A stretch of 64,000 bases of DNA, from assembly GCF_042657065.1 (NCBI RefSeq), contig NZ_JBHSNF010000002.1:310001-374000 (forward strand). Direction: 5' to 3'. The notes under the pieces are model-generated. The model was not told the DNA's origin and did not search any database. It saw only the letters and a program-made list of their open reading frames with translations. This document shows positions 21,419 through 31,057 of the stretch, one piece after another. The position numbers and the translations under genes were made by a program. Every line of letters starts with the position of its first letter. The first letter of the stretch is position 1. This DNA is from Rhodanobacter ginsengisoli. Lineage in GTDB: Bacteria; Pseudomonadota; Gammaproteobacteria; Xanthomonadales; Rhodanobacteraceae.

Positions 21419-22849
21419 ATGCTGAACAAGTCCTACCCCTACTACCTCGCAAACCAGCCGCGGATGTCGAAGGAAATGCTGGACGTGCGCGACAAGTACA
21501 GCGGCAAGGTCGCCACGCGGGTCGCGGTGCCGGATGCGAAAGCCGTCGAAAAGGCGATCGCCGCCGCGGTGAACGCCACCACGCCGATGCGCCAGTTCAA
21601 ACCGTGGGCCCGCCAGGCCGTGCTGCAGCATTGCGCGACGCGTTTCGCCGAGCGCCGCGACGAGCTGGCCGAAGCGCTGTGCATCGAAGCGGGCAAGCCG
21701 ATCAAGGATGCCGCCGGCGAGGTCACCCGCCTGATCGAGACGTTCCGGATCGCCGCCGAGGAAGCGGTGCGCATCAACGGCGAAACGCTGAACCTGGAAC
21801 TGGCTTCGCGTCTGGACGGCTATCACGGCTACACGAAACGCGTGCCGCTGGGACCGCTCGCGTTCATCACGCCATTCAATTTCCCGCTGAACCTGGTCGC
21901 CCACAAGGTGGCGCCGGCGATCGCCGCCGGCTGCCCGTTCGTGCTGAAGCCGGCGGAGAAGACCCCGATCGGCGCGCTGATCATCGGCGAGGTGCTGGCC
22001 GAGACCGACCTGCCCAGGGGTGCCTTTTCGATCCTCACCCTGGACGGCCAGCATGCCGCGCCGCTGGTCGAGGACGAGCGCTTCAAGCTGCTTTCGTTCA
22101 CCGGCGGCCAGATCGGCTGGGAGCTGAAGACCCGCGCCGGGCGCAAGAAGGTGGTGCTGGAACTGGGCGGCAACGCCGCCTGCATCGTCGATGCGGATCA
22201 GGGCCCGCATCTGGACCGCGTGGTCGAGCGGCTGGTGTTCGGCGCGTTCTACCAGTCCGGCCAGAGCTGCATCGGGGTGCAGCGCATCTATGCGCATGCC
22301 GACGTCTACGAAGCGCTGAAGCGCAAGCTGGTCGCCGCCACGCGCAAGCTCAAGTCCGGCGATCCGAAAAGGAAGGACGTGTTCCTCGGCCCGATGATCG
22401 ACGAGGCCGCCGCCGAACGCCTGCACGGCTGGATCGTCGAAGCGAGGAAAGCCGGCGGCAGGATCCTCTGCGGCGGACGGCGCGAGGGCAACATGCTCGA
22501 GGCCACCCTGATGGAGGACGTGCCGGCCGAGGCGAAGGCGAACCGAAGGGAAGCGTTCGGGCCGTTCGCCCTGCTCGCCCCCTTCACACATTTCGACGAA
22601 GCCATCGCGCTGGTCAACGACTCCGACTACGGCCTGCAGGCGGGCATCTTCACCGACAGCCTCGAGCACGCGATGCGCGCCTGGAACGAGCTGGAGCAAG
22701 GCGGCGTGATCGTCAACGACGTGCCCAGTTTCCGCGTCGACAACATGCCGTACGGCGGCATCAAGCTGTCGGGCCTGGGTCGCGAAGGCGTCCGCTACGC
22801 GATCGAGGACATGACCGAAGTCCGCCTGATGGTGATGCGCGAGTCGTGA
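21419..22849 (+). CDS. Aldehyde dehydrogenase family protein
   Basis: 476 residues. NAD(P)-dependent oxidation of an aldehyde to an acid. Catalytic Cys284 in GQSCIGVQ and general base Glu248 in ELGGNAA are present, as are PFNFPLNLVAHKVAPA and FTGG for the cofactor. The family context (SFTGG, YGGIKLSGLGREGVRYAIEDMTE) is that of glyceraldehyde-3-phosphate (non-phosphorylating)- or lactaldehyde-type ALDHs. Start ATG at 21419 is the first position with family similarity. It stands alone, 188 bp after the TetR gene on the same strand; no link is evident. Confidence 0.9.
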   Translation: MLNKSYPYYLANQPRMSKEMLDVRDKYSGKVATRVAVPDAKAVEKAIAAAVNATTPMRQFKPWARQAVLQHCATRFAERRDELAEALCIEAGKPIKDAAGEVTRLIETFRIAAEEAVRINGETLNLELASRLDGYHGYTKRVPLGPLAFITPFNFPLNLVAHKVAPAIAAGCPFVLKPAEKTPIGALIIGEVLAETDLPRGAFSILTLDGQHAAPLVEDERFKLLSFTGGQIGWELKTRAGRKKVVLELGGNAACIVDADQGPHLDRVVERLVFGAFYQSGQSCIGVQRIYAHADVYEALKRKLVAATRKLKSGDPKRKDVFLGPMIDEAAAERLHGWIVEARKAGGRILCGGRREGNMLEATLMEDVPAEAKANRREAFGPFALLAPFTHFDEAIALVNDSDYGLQAGIFTDSLEHAMRAWNELEQGGVIVNDVPSFRVDNMPYGGIKLSGLGREGVRYAIEDMTEVRLMVMRES

Positions 22850-22871
22850 GGCGACGGCGGGCCCGCAGTGC

Positions 22872-23813
22872 TCATCCGCGCGCAGGCCCACCCGCCGCGC
22901 GGCGCAATTGCTCCACATCGCGCAGCGGCGGCGCGCCGTACTGGCGACTGTATTCGCGGCTGAACTGCGAGGGGCTTTCGTAGCCCACCCGATGAGCGGC
23001 CGAAGCCACGTCGCAGCGCTCGGTCAGCAGCAGCCGTCGCGCTTCCTGCAGACGCAGCTGCTTCTGGTATTGCAGCGGACTCATCGCAGTGATCGCGCGG
23101 AAGTGATGATGCAGCGATGAGGAACTCATGTTCACCGTTCCGGCCAGCTCCTCGATGCGCAAGGGCTGGTGGTAATGGTTCTTCAGCCATTCGATCGCAC
23201 CGGAGACCTGGTGGCTGCGACTGCCCGCCGTCATCACGTGGCGCAGGCGCGGTCCCTGCTCGCTCACCAGCAGCCGGTACAGCAGCTCGCGTTCGATCAA
23301 CGGCGCCAGTACCGGCAGATCGCGCGGGGTTTCCAGCAACCGCGCCAGGCGCAGCATCGACTCCAGCAGGCCTGCGTCGAGCGGACCCACGGCGATGCCA
23401 CGCCGCACTTCGCCGCCCAGCTCGGGCAATTCGACTTCGGCCAGCAGGTCGCCGATCTGCCGTGCGTCGAAGCGCAGCATCGCGCTCAGGAAGGGCCGCT
23501 GCGGCGACGCGTCCACGATCTGCGAGGCCACCGGCAGGTCGATCGAAGTCACCAGGTAACTCGACGTGTCGTAGCGATACGTTTCTCCGCCGACCAGCAA
23601 CTGTTTCGTTCCCTGCGCCACCAGCACCAGGCCGGGCTGGTACATGCAGCACATCCTGGCGCCGGGATCCTCGGCGCGGAACAGGGTCAGCGCGGGCAAG
23701 GCGGTCTCGTGCGTGCCGTCGACGCGGGCCAGCCGGTCGATGATGGTCGCCAGTTCCGCCCGGTCGCGCTGCATGCGAGCGATGGAAACGTCTGGCGGAA
23801 GCTCGTGGGTCAT
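22872..23813 (-). CDS. AraC family transcriptional regulator
   Basis: 313 residues. N-terminal AraC-type cupin-like ligand domain (AraC_N, about 20-180) with YQPGLVLVAQGTKQLLVGGETYRYD, and a C-terminal double helix-turn-helix (about 205-300) with LRIEELAGTVNMSSSSLHHHFRAITA split over two motifs and VGYESPSQFSREYSR. This is the YqhC-like group, whose E. coli member activates an aldehyde reductase gene. Here the divergent neighbour is a zinc alcohol dehydrogenase, so activation of that gene, possibly in response to reactive aldehydes, is a reasonable inference. Confidence 0.92.
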   Translation of the reverse strand: MTHELPPDVSIARMQRDRAELATIIDRLARVDGTHETALPALTLFRAEDPGARMCCMYQPGLVLVAQGTKQLLVGGETYRYDTSSYLVTSIDLPVASQIVDASPQRPFLSAMLRFDARQIGDLLAEVELPELGGEVRRGIAVGPLDAGLLESMLRLARLLETPRDLPVLAPLIERELLYRLLVSEQGPRLRHVMTAGSRSHQVSGAIEWLKNHYHQPLRIEELAGTVNMSSSSLHHHFRAITAMSPLQYQKQLRLQEARRLLLTERCDVASAAHRVGYESPSQFSREYSRQYGAPPLRDVEQLRRAAGGPARG

Positions 23814-23848
23814 GCAGGTACCGTGCGCGGGAAGACGATTGCAAGATT

Positions 23849-23919
23849 GCCTGATCCTGCGCCAGCCGGCGAGAGCAAATCAGCCGTTTTGCAGGATCGG
23901 GCAAGGATCCGACAGGATC
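23849..23919. promoter_or_regulatory. Clustered AGGATC repeats between araC-type and adh genes
   Basis: AGGATC occurs at 23893, 23904 and 23914 (spacing 11 and 10 bases, one helical turn), and inverted as GATCCT at 23853. The outer copies form a 12-bp inverted repeat, 23849-23860 against 23891-23902, with one mismatch. Such phased direct repeats suit binding of AraC-family dimers in the 177-bp divergent gap. Confidence 0.6.
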
Positions 23920-23990
23920 CGGCTATCGGGTGCAAAGCCCCACCACGCATACTTCCCGCCCTGTCCCATCCACTCCCGCTGGAGAAACAC

Positions 23991-25052
23991 ATGCCCCAGA
24001 ACATCCGTGGCTACGCTGCCCAATCCGCCGCCACCCCGCTGGCACCGTACAGCTTCGAGCGGCGCGACCCGCGCCCGGACGATGTGGTGGTCGACATCCT
24101 GTACTGCGGCGTCTGCCACTCCGACCTGCACACCGCACGCAACGAATGGCAGGGCACCCGCTATCCGGTCGTGCCGGGCCACGAGATCATCGGCAGGGTC
24201 AGCGCCGTGGGCGCCGAGGTCAGCCGGTTCAAGGTGGGCGACATGGTCGGCGTCGGCTGCATGGTCGACTCCTGCCAGCACTGCGCCGCCTGCGACCAGG
24301 GCCTGGAGCAGTACTGTGCCGAGGTGCCCACATTCACCTACAACAGCAAGGACCGCCAGGACGGCCGCATGACCTACGGCGGCTACTCCGAGCGCATCGT
24401 GGCGTCGGACAAGTTCGTGCTGCGCCTGTCGGACAAGCTCGATCCGAAGTCCGCCGCGCCGCTGCTGTGCGCCGGCATCACCACCTGGTCGCCGCTGAAG
24501 CACTGGAAGGTCGGCCCCGGCAGCAAGGTCGCCGTGGTGGGGCTGGGCGGGCTCGGCCACATGGGCCTGAAGTTCGCCAAGGCGCTCGGGGCCGACGTGA
24601 CCCTGTTCACCCGCTCGCCGTCCAAGGAGGACGAAGCCCGCCGGCTCGGTGCCGACCACGTGGTGCTGTCCACCGACGAGGCGCAGATGAAAGCCGTGGC
24701 CGGCCGCTTCGACTTCATCCTCGACACGGTGCCGCAACAGCATGACCTGAATCCGTACCTGGCCACGCTGAAAATCGACGGCGTGCACGTGTTGGTCGGC
24801 CTAGTCGAGCCGATCGATCCGCCGGTGCATGCGGGCAACCTCATCTTCGGTCGCCGCTCGCTCGCCGGCTCGCTGATCGGCGGTATCGCCGAAACGCAGG
24901 AGATGCTGGATTTCTGCGCCGAGCACGGAATCAGCGCCGACGTCGAGATGATCGACATCCAGGACATCAACGACGCCTACGAGCGGATGCTCAAGAGCGA
25001 CGTGCGCTATCGCTTCGTGATCGACCTGGCCTCGATCGACAAGGCGGCGTAA
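23991..25052 (+). CDS. Zinc-dependent NAD(P) alcohol dehydrogenase (YahK/cinnamyl-alcohol type)
   Basis: 353 residues, medium-chain dehydrogenase. Catalytic zinc site CGVCHSDLH (Cys39, His43) and GHEIIG; structural zinc loop with four cysteines in the CMVDSCQHCAACDQG region and the following QYC; Rossmann fold GLGGLGHMGLKFAKA. This is the cinnamyl-alcohol/YahK aldehyde reductase group, which usually reduces aldehydes with NADPH. A strong ribosome site (GGAG, 8 bases) precedes the ATG. Divergent AraC regulator upstream. A 9-bp hairpin follows the stop. Confidence 0.93.
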   Translation: MPQNIRGYAAQSAATPLAPYSFERRDPRPDDVVVDILYCGVCHSDLHTARNEWQGTRYPVVPGHEIIGRVSAVGAEVSRFKVGDMVGVGCMVDSCQHCAACDQGLEQYCAEVPTFTYNSKDRQDGRMTYGGYSERIVASDKFVLRLSDKLDPKSAAPLLCAGITTWSPLKHWKVGPGSKVAVVGLGGLGHMGLKFAKALGADVTLFTRSPSKEDEARRLGADHVVLSTDEAQMKAVAGRFDFILDTVPQQHDLNPYLATLKIDGVHVLVGLVEPIDPPVHAGNLIFGRRSLAGSLIGGIAETQEMLDFCAEHGISADVEMIDIQDINDAYERMLKSDVRYRFVIDLASIDKAA

Positions 25053-25057
25053 CCGGC

Positions 25058-25086
25058 ACCGGCCACTGCCCCGCGCGGTGGCCGGT
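25058..25086. terminator. Bidirectional hairpin between adh and the YdcF-like gene
   Basis: Perfect 9-bp stem ACCGGCCAC/GTGGCCGGT (25058-25066 with 25078-25086) in the 36-bp gap between two convergent genes. Without a T tract in either direction. Confidence 0.55.
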
Positions 25087-25088
25087 GG

Positions 25089-25850
25089 CTACAACGCCCC
25101 GGCGCGCGTCGCCCGCACGTTCCAGCCCATCGCGTTGTACAGGTGATAACGGGCGATGCCGGCGTATTCGTGCAGGGCCAGGTCGGTCATGGCGAGGTTG
25201 TACGACAGCGGCAACCACGACAGCACGCCGCTCACATAGTCCGCCCGCACCGGCACGGCGCGTATGCCGAAATGCGCGAAATACAGCATGCCCCGGCGCA
25301 GGTGGAAACCCGACGACACCAGCAGCACCCGGTCGGCTCCCCAGGCCTTCAGCAGCGGCGCGCTGAACTGCGCGTTCTGCCAGGTATTCATGCTGTGCGG
25401 CTCCAGCAGCAGGTCGCCGGCATCCACGCCCAGCCGCTGCAGGTCCGCGGCATAGATCGCCGCCTCGGACTGGCCCAGGCCACGCGCATCGCCGCCGCTG
25501 ACCTCGAGCCTGCACTGTCGCCCGGCCTGGCGGCAGGCGCGATACAGGGCGGCGGCCTCGCCGATGCGCCCGTACGCGAACAGGCTCGGCTCCACCCGGC
25601 CGCTGCCGGCCACCCGCACCGTGCCCGCCCCCAGCAGCACGATCGCATTGCGTTGCCCCCAGCTGACCGGTGCATTCACCGCATGCTCCGCCTGCAGTGC
25701 GCCCAGCAGGCCGATCGGCAGCGGGCCGCAACCTGCCGCCAGCAGCAGGATCAGCGCCAGCGCCAGCACCCCGCCGCTGCAGCGGCGCCAGCGCAGCCAC
25801 GCCAGCAGCACGGCGAGCAGGACCAGACCAAGCAATACATCGAGGATCAT
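25089..25850 (-). CDS. YdcF/DUF218 family membrane protein
   Basis: 253 residues. Two N-terminal membrane helices (about 2-20 and 27-50) then a DUF218 domain (about 68-225) with AIVLLGAG, VSGGDARG, SEA and the late LLVSSGFHLRRGMLYF. DUF218 proteins (YdcF, SanA, ElyC) are linked to envelope biogenesis, and YdcF binds SAM; no reaction is proven. Start at 25850 directly precedes the first helix. Convergent with adh; divergent from the lipase gene. Confidence 0.85.
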   Translation of the reverse strand: MILDVLLGLVLLAVLLAWLRWRRCSGGVLALALILLLAAGCGPLPIGLLGALQAEHAVNAPVSWGQRNAIVLLGAGTVRVAGSGRVEPSLFAYGRIGEAAALYRACRQAGRQCRLEVSGGDARGLGQSEAAIYAADLQRLGVDAGDLLLEPHSMNTWQNAQFSAPLLKAWGADRVLLVSSGFHLRRGMLYFAHFGIRAVPVRADYVSGVLSWLPLSYNLAMTDLALHEYAGIARYHLYNAMGWNVRATRAGAL

Positions 25851-25970
25851 CGGGACGACCGGTGCGAAGGCAGCAGGAATGCTGCCCCCGATTATGCCGA
25901 TGCGGCCGCCGCGACGGTGGGCAGGCGGGCGAACTTTGGGTAGGCTTCGGTCGTCACCGGGAGGCGCGCC

Positions 25971-27410
25971 ATGACTACCCTCGTGTTCGTCCACGGCTGG
26001 AGCGTCAGCAATACCTCGACCTACGGTCAGCTGCCCCGGCAACTGCAGCAGCAGGCGGCCGCCGCGGGTCTGCCGCTGACGCTGGCGGACATCTGGCTGT
26101 CCGAATACGTGAGTTTCGACGACGCGGTGACCATGCGCGATCTGGTGCGCGCGTTCGACCATGCGCTGCGCGACCTGCACCTGCTCGACGCCAGCTTCGC
26201 CTGCATCACCCACTCCACCGGCGGCCCGGTGGTGCGCGAATGGGCGCGCGCGCAGCGGGACAAGCCCGCGATCCACAGCACGATCCGGCTCAGTCACCTG
26301 GTGATGCTGGCGCCGGCGAACTTCGGTTCCGCCCTGGCGCAGCTCGGCAAGGGCATGCTGGGTCGGCTGAAGTCCTGGTTTGCCGGGGTGGAGCCGGGCC
26401 AGCGGATCCTGGACTGGCTGGAACTGGGCAGTGCCGAATCGCTGTCGCTGAACCTGGACCATATCCACAGCGACGATCCCGTCAGCCGCGGACAATTCCA
26501 GTTCGTGCTGATCGGCGACCGCCCGGACCGCTCGCTGTACGACCACCTCAACAGCTATACCGGCGAGGACGGCTCCGACGGCGTGGTGCGCCTCGCCGCC
26601 GCCAACCTCAATGCACAGCACGCCGTGCTGACGCCGCAGGCCAGCAGCCCGGGCACCACCGACACGCTGGCGCTCACCCTCAGCCGCGGCCCGCGCAGCG
26701 CGTTCAAGCTGATCGCCGGCGCGGCCCATTCCGGCGATACCCACGGCATCATGGCGAGCGCCGCACCCGCCACCGTGCAGGGCGTGCTGCGTTGCCTGCA
26801 GGTCCGCAGCGCCACCGACTATGCCGCGCTGTGCGACGCGTTCGAGCAGGAGAATGCCGCCCGCGACGCGGACAAGGTGGAGCTGGAACCGGCCGGCCCG
26901 TTCGCCCCGCGCGTGCACATCCACGATCCGCGCAGCCTGCTGATCGTGCGGCTGGCCGACGAGGCCGGCGAACCGCTGACCGGCGCCGGCTTCCTGCTCA
27001 CCGCCGGTGCGCAGGCCAGTGCCGACCTGATGCCGGAGGGCTTCATGCTCGACCGCCAGGCCAACTCGAAGCAGCGCACCACGATCTCGCTGTTCCTCGA
27101 CCACGCCCTGCTGGCCGGCGACGACCGCGTGGCCGACCCGCGAAATACGCGCAAGACCCTGCGCCCCGCCGTGAGCAGCCACCGGCCCTACGGCGCCAGC
27201 GTGCAACCGATCGACCTGGCCGGCCTGGTCCACCATGCGCTGGCCGGAAGCGCCGGCAGCGACGACCTGTTCAACCTGCTCGGTCCGCACCAGACCACCG
27301 TGCTCGACGTGGTGCTGCCGCGCAAGATCCACGAGGGCGTGTTCCGGCTGACCGGGAATCTGGACCCGCAGGATTTTCGCAAGCCGGTGCCCGGTGCCGT
27401 GATCAGCTGA
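25971..27410 (+). CDS. Alpha/beta-hydrolase, lipase-like, with C-terminal extra domain
   Basis: 479 residues. The N-terminal half is an alpha/beta-hydrolase: FVHGWS oxyanion segment at 6-11 and nucleophile elbow THSTGGPV with Ser about residue 83. His in the AAHSGDTHG region may complete the triad. From about residue 310 there is a separate beta-rich domain (HIHDPRSLLIVRLADEAGEP) that recalls a lipid-binding or C2-like module. No signal peptide. This looks like the bacterial esterase/lipase group related to phospholipases, substrate unknown. Confidence 0.8.
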   Translation: MTTLVFVHGWSVSNTSTYGQLPRQLQQQAAAAGLPLTLADIWLSEYVSFDDAVTMRDLVRAFDHALRDLHLLDASFACITHSTGGPVVREWARAQRDKPAIHSTIRLSHLVMLAPANFGSALAQLGKGMLGRLKSWFAGVEPGQRILDWLELGSAESLSLNLDHIHSDDPVSRGQFQFVLIGDRPDRSLYDHLNSYTGEDGSDGVVRLAAANLNAQHAVLTPQASSPGTTDTLALTLSRGPRSAFKLIAGAAHSGDTHGIMASAAPATVQGVLRCLQVRSATDYAALCDAFEQENAARDADKVELEPAGPFAPRVHIHDPRSLLIVRLADEAGEPLTGAGFLLTAGAQASADLMPEGFMLDRQANSKQRTTISLFLDHALLAGDDRVADPRNTRKTLRPAVSSHRPYGASVQPIDLAGLVHHALAGSAGSDDLFNLLGPHQTTVLDVVLPRKIHEGVFRLTGNLDPQDFRKPVPGAVIS

Positions 27411-27516
27411 ACGGTCGGCCATACCCGCCACGCACGACCCTCACCGGCTGCCCCGGACCCGATTAAACTGCCGCTGCACACTGGCGACTCACCGCGCTCG
27501 CCGATCTCTCCAAGGC

Positions 27517-30500
27517 ATGCAGAAAAAACCGATCTTCTTCGACCCCACCGGCCGACGCGCCACGCATGTCTCGCGACTGGCGTTGATCGCCGGCGTGGTC
27601 AGCACGCTGTTCGTGGTGGCCTGCGCCGTCAGCCTGTTCGTCGGGCCCAGCATGAGTGCACTGCACCTGGGCAAGACCCGGCATCCGCTGGCCGGGGTGA
27701 AGGCGGCTGCGCCGGAACTGCTGAAACCGGCCGCCAGGCTGGCCGCCGAAGTGCGCGCCCGGCAGAAGCTGCTGCATTCCTCGCGCACTCATGCCACGAA
27801 ACCGGCGGCCCTGCATGTCCCGCCGCCGTCGTTGAACAAGCCCGCCGACCGGCCGCTGGCGATCGGCTTCTACGTCAACTGGGATGACAGCAGCTATCCG
27901 TCGCTGAAACGTGCGCTGCCCCGGCTGGACTGGGTGATTCCCACCTGGATGAGCATGAGCGGCCCCGACATGGCGCTGCGCACCAGCATCGACGCCCGGG
28001 CGCTGAACCTGATCCGCACGCAGAAGCCGTCCACCCCGATCCTGCCGCTGCTGCAGAACGCGGCCAACGGCAGTTGGGACGGCAAGGGCCTGGCCCGCAT
28101 GCTGGCCGATCCGGCCGTGCGCCAGGCACGCATCACGCAGATCGTGGGCTTCATCGCCGCCAACCACTTCCAGGGTGTGACGATCGACTTCGAGGAAGTG
28201 CCGGAGGCCTCGCAGAAGGATCTCAAGGCCTTCCTGACCGAACTCAACGATGCGTTCGACCCGCACGGCTGGGGCATCGTGCTGTCGGTGCCGTTCGACG
28301 ACGCCGCATGGGATTACGCCGGCTACGCCGACATCGTCGACTTCGAGCTGCTGATGGCCTACGACCAGCACTGGGCCGGCAAGGATCCGGGCAGCATCGC
28401 CGGCGAAGACTGGTTCGAGCGCACGCTCGAGCAGCGCATGAAGGTACTCGACCCGGACCAGACCATCGTCGCGATCGGAAGCTACGGCTATGACTGGGCG
28501 CAAGGGAAGAATGCCGAGACGCTGACCTTCCAGGACGCGATGGATCGCGCCGCCGATGCCCAGGCCGACATCAGCTTCGACCCGGACAGCCAGAATCCGC
28601 ATTTCTCCTACAGCGAGGACGACGGCACCGCGCACCAGGTGTGGTTTCTCGATGGCGTCACCGCGTACAACCAGGTCCACGCCGCCGACGACTACAAGCC
28701 CTACGGCTATGCACTGTGGCGGCTGGGTTCGGAGGACCCGTCGATCTGGTCGGTACTGGGCCAGCGCTACGGCACCCCGGCGTCCGCCCAGCTGGACACC
28801 ATCGGCAAGGGCGAGGACATCGACATCGAAGGCCAGGGCGAAGTGCTCGAGATCGCCTCCTCGCCGTCGCCGGGCGCGCGCACCGTCACGCTGGACAAGG
28901 ACGACGGCAGCATCGACGACGAGAGCTACGGCAGCCTGCCCACCTCGTATGTGATCCAGCGCGCCGGCACCCTGCCGCACAAGATCGCGCTGACCTTCGA
29001 CGACGGCCCCGATGCGGAATGGACCCCGCAGATCCTCGACATCCTCAAGGCGAAGCATGTGCCGGCGACCTTCTTCATCATCGGCTCGAGCGCCGAGATG
29101 TCGCCGCGACTGGTCCAGCGCGAGGTCGACGAAGGCGATGACGTGGGCAACCACACCTTCACCCACCCCAACCTGGGCGAGAGCCCGCCGGGCATCGTGT
29201 CGCTGGAACTCAACGCCACCCAGCGGCTGTTCGAGGCGCTCACCGGCCGCTCGATGCGACTGTTCCGCGCACCCTACTTCGGCGACGCCGAACCGACCAC
29301 CGCCGACGAACTGGTGCCGATCGAGATCGCGCAGAAGATGGGCTACATCTCGGTCGGCCTGCACATCGACCCGGATGACTGGCAGCGCCCCGGTACCGAC
29401 CAGATCGTCAACAGCGTGCTGACCGAGATTGCCACCGCCAACCCGGATCGCAAGGGTCAGGTGGTGCTGCTGCACGATGGCGGTGGCGACCGCTCGCAGA
29501 CGGTGGCCGCGCTGCCGCGCATCATCGACGGCCTGCGCGCGGAAGGCTACGAGTTCGTCACCGTGTCGACTCTGGCCGGGCTGACCCGCGACCAGACCAT
29601 GCCACCGCTGCCGCCCGGTTCGCTGGCGCGCTGGGCGGATCGCTCGGTTTTCCTGACCGTGGGCCTGTTCGGCCATTTCCTGCGCTGGCTGCTGGTCACC
29701 GCGATCACCCTGGGCGTGGCCCGCCTGCTGCTGCTCGGCGGGCTGGCCCTGCTCAACCGCGTGCGCGAGCGGCGCCGCACCCTGCCCGTGCTGGGCGACA
29801 ACCCGCCGCTGGTGTCGGTGCTGATCCCCGCCTACAACGAGGAGAAGGTGATCGCCAGCTCGATCCGCCAGATCCTCAGGAGCCGCTACGCGAACCTCGA
29901 GGTCATCGTCGTCGACGACGGCTCGGCCGATGCCACCTCCGCGGTGGTCCGCCAGCACTACGCGAACGAACCGCGCGTGCGGCTGATCACCATCCCCAAT
30001 GGCGGCAAGGCCCACGCCGTCAACACGGCACTGCACCAGTCACACGGCGAGGTGGTGGTGGCGCTGGACGCCGACACCCAGTTCGAACCGAACACGATTC
30101 CGCGGCTGGTGCGCTGGTTCACCGACCCGAAGGTCGGTGCGGTGGCCGGCAACGCCAAGGTCGGCAACCGGATCAACCTGATCACCGTGTGGCAGGCGCT
30201 GGAATACATCACCGCGCAGAACCTGGAGCGGCGCGCGCTGGCCGCACTCGGCGCCATCACCGTGGTGCCCGGCGCCGTCGGCGCCTGGCGGCGCGAGGCG
30301 CTGGAACGGCTCGGCGGCTTCCCCGCCGATACCCTGGCCGAGGATCAGGACCTCACCCTCGCCGTGCAGAAAGCCGGTTACCACACCCTGTTCGACAGCG
30401 AGGCGATCGCCTGGACCGAAGCGCCGGATACGGCAAGGGGACTCGCCCGCCAACGCTTCCGCTGGGCCTATGGCACCCTGCAATGCCTGTGGAAGCACCG

Positions 30501-30933
30501 CGACGCCACCTTCCGGCCGCGCTATGGCGCGCTCGGCATGATCGCGCTGCCGCAGGTGTGGCTGTTCCAGATCCTGTTCTCGGTGGTGTCGCCGCTGGTC
30601 GACCTGGTGCTGGTCTGGCAGATCGTCGCCACCGGCCTCGACTACCTGCAGCACCGCGGCCAGTTCAACGACGAGAACCTGCTGAAGATGCTGGTCTTCT
30701 ACGCCGCGTTCATGGCGGTCGACCTCGCCGCGGCCGCGCTCGCCTTCGCGATGGAGAAGAAGGAGAAGTGGAGCCTGATGTGGTGGCTGGTGCTGCAGCG
30801 CTTCGGCTACCGCCAGCTGATGTACTACGTGGTGGTGCGCTCGGTATGGACGGCCATCCGTGGCCCCTCGGTGGGCTGGGGCAAGCAGGAGCGCAAGGCG
30901 ACCGTGAACACCGCCGAGGAAGTCAAGCTGTAG
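27517..30933 (+). CDS. Trifunctional GH18-like, polysaccharide deacetylase and GT2 synthase protein
   Basis: 1138 residues. After a cytosolic N-terminus and one helix (about 19-40) follows a GH18-type domain (about 110-440) with IDFEE (Glu226 as candidate acid). Then comes a NodB deacetylase (about 485-690) with TFDDGPD at 493-499 and metal histidines 546 and 550 in HTFTHP. After another helix (about 710-735) is a processive GT2 domain (about 755-1000): DDGS at 800-803, DAD at 851-853, ED at 942-943 and QRFRW at 979-983. C-terminal membrane helices follow. By topology, GH18 and deacetylase would be periplasmic, the synthase cytosolic. Likely makes, trims and deacetylates a beta-1,4/1,6 GlcNAc-type exopolysaccharide in one chain. 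All three active-site patterns are intact; the product is inferred. Confidence 0.9.
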   Translation: MQKKPIFFDPTGRRATHVSRLALIAGVVSTLFVVACAVSLFVGPSMSALHLGKTRHPLAGVKAAAPELLKPAARLAAEVRARQKLLHSSRTHATKPAALHVPPPSLNKPADRPLAIGFYVNWDDSSYPSLKRALPRLDWVIPTWMSMSGPDMALRTSIDARALNLIRTQKPSTPILPLLQNAANGSWDGKGLARMLADPAVRQARITQIVGFIAANHFQGVTIDFEEVPEASQKDLKAFLTELNDAFDPHGWGIVLSVPFDDAAWDYAGYADIVDFELLMAYDQHWAGKDPGSIAGEDWFERTLEQRMKVLDPDQTIVAIGSYGYDWAQGKNAETLTFQDAMDRAADAQADISFDPDSQNPHFSYSEDDGTAHQVWFLDGVTAYNQVHAADDYKPYGYALWRLGSEDPSIWSVLGQRYGTPASAQLDTIGKGEDIDIEGQGEVLEIASSPSPGARTVTLDKDDGSIDDESYGSLPTSYVIQRAGTLPHKIALTFDDGPDAEWTPQILDILKAKHVPATFFIIGSSAEMSPRLVQREVDEGDDVGNHTFTHPNLGESPPGIVSLELNATQRLFEALTGRSMRLFRAPYFGDAEPTTADELVPIEIAQKMGYISVGLHIDPDDWQRPGTDQIVNSVLTEIATANPDRKGQVVLLHDGGGDRSQTVAALPRIIDGLRAEGYEFVTVSTLAGLTRDQTMPPLPPGSLARWADRSVFLTVGLFGHFLRWLLVTAITLGVARLLLLGGLALLNRVRERRRTLPVLGDNPPLVSVLIPAYNEEKVIASSIRQILRSRYANLEVIVVDDGSADATSAVVRQHYANEPRVRLITIPNGGKAHAVNTALHQSHGEVVVALDADTQFEPNTIPRLVRWFTDPKVGAVAGNAKVGNRINLITVWQALEYITAQNLERRALAALGAITVVPGAVGAWRREALERLGGFPADTLAEDQDLTLAVQKAGYHTLFDSEAIAWTEAPDTARGLARQRFRWAYGTLQCLWKHRDATFRPRYGALGMIALPQVWLFQILFSVVSPLVDLVLVWQIVATGLDYLQHRGQFNDENLLKMLVFYAAFMAVDLAAAALAFAMEKKEKWSLMWWLVLQRFGYRQLMYYVVVRSVWTAIRGPSVGWGKQERKATVNTAEEVKL

Positions 30934-31057
30934 ACGGCGCCGGCTGGACCGACCTTTCAGGAATGCGCCATGCCCGGGCGCTTCACCGCGGCTGGGTCCC
31001 TGGCACTTCGCATGGTCCGGACCGCCGTTCCGCCCCGGGCATTCCGGCGCGCGCCGT

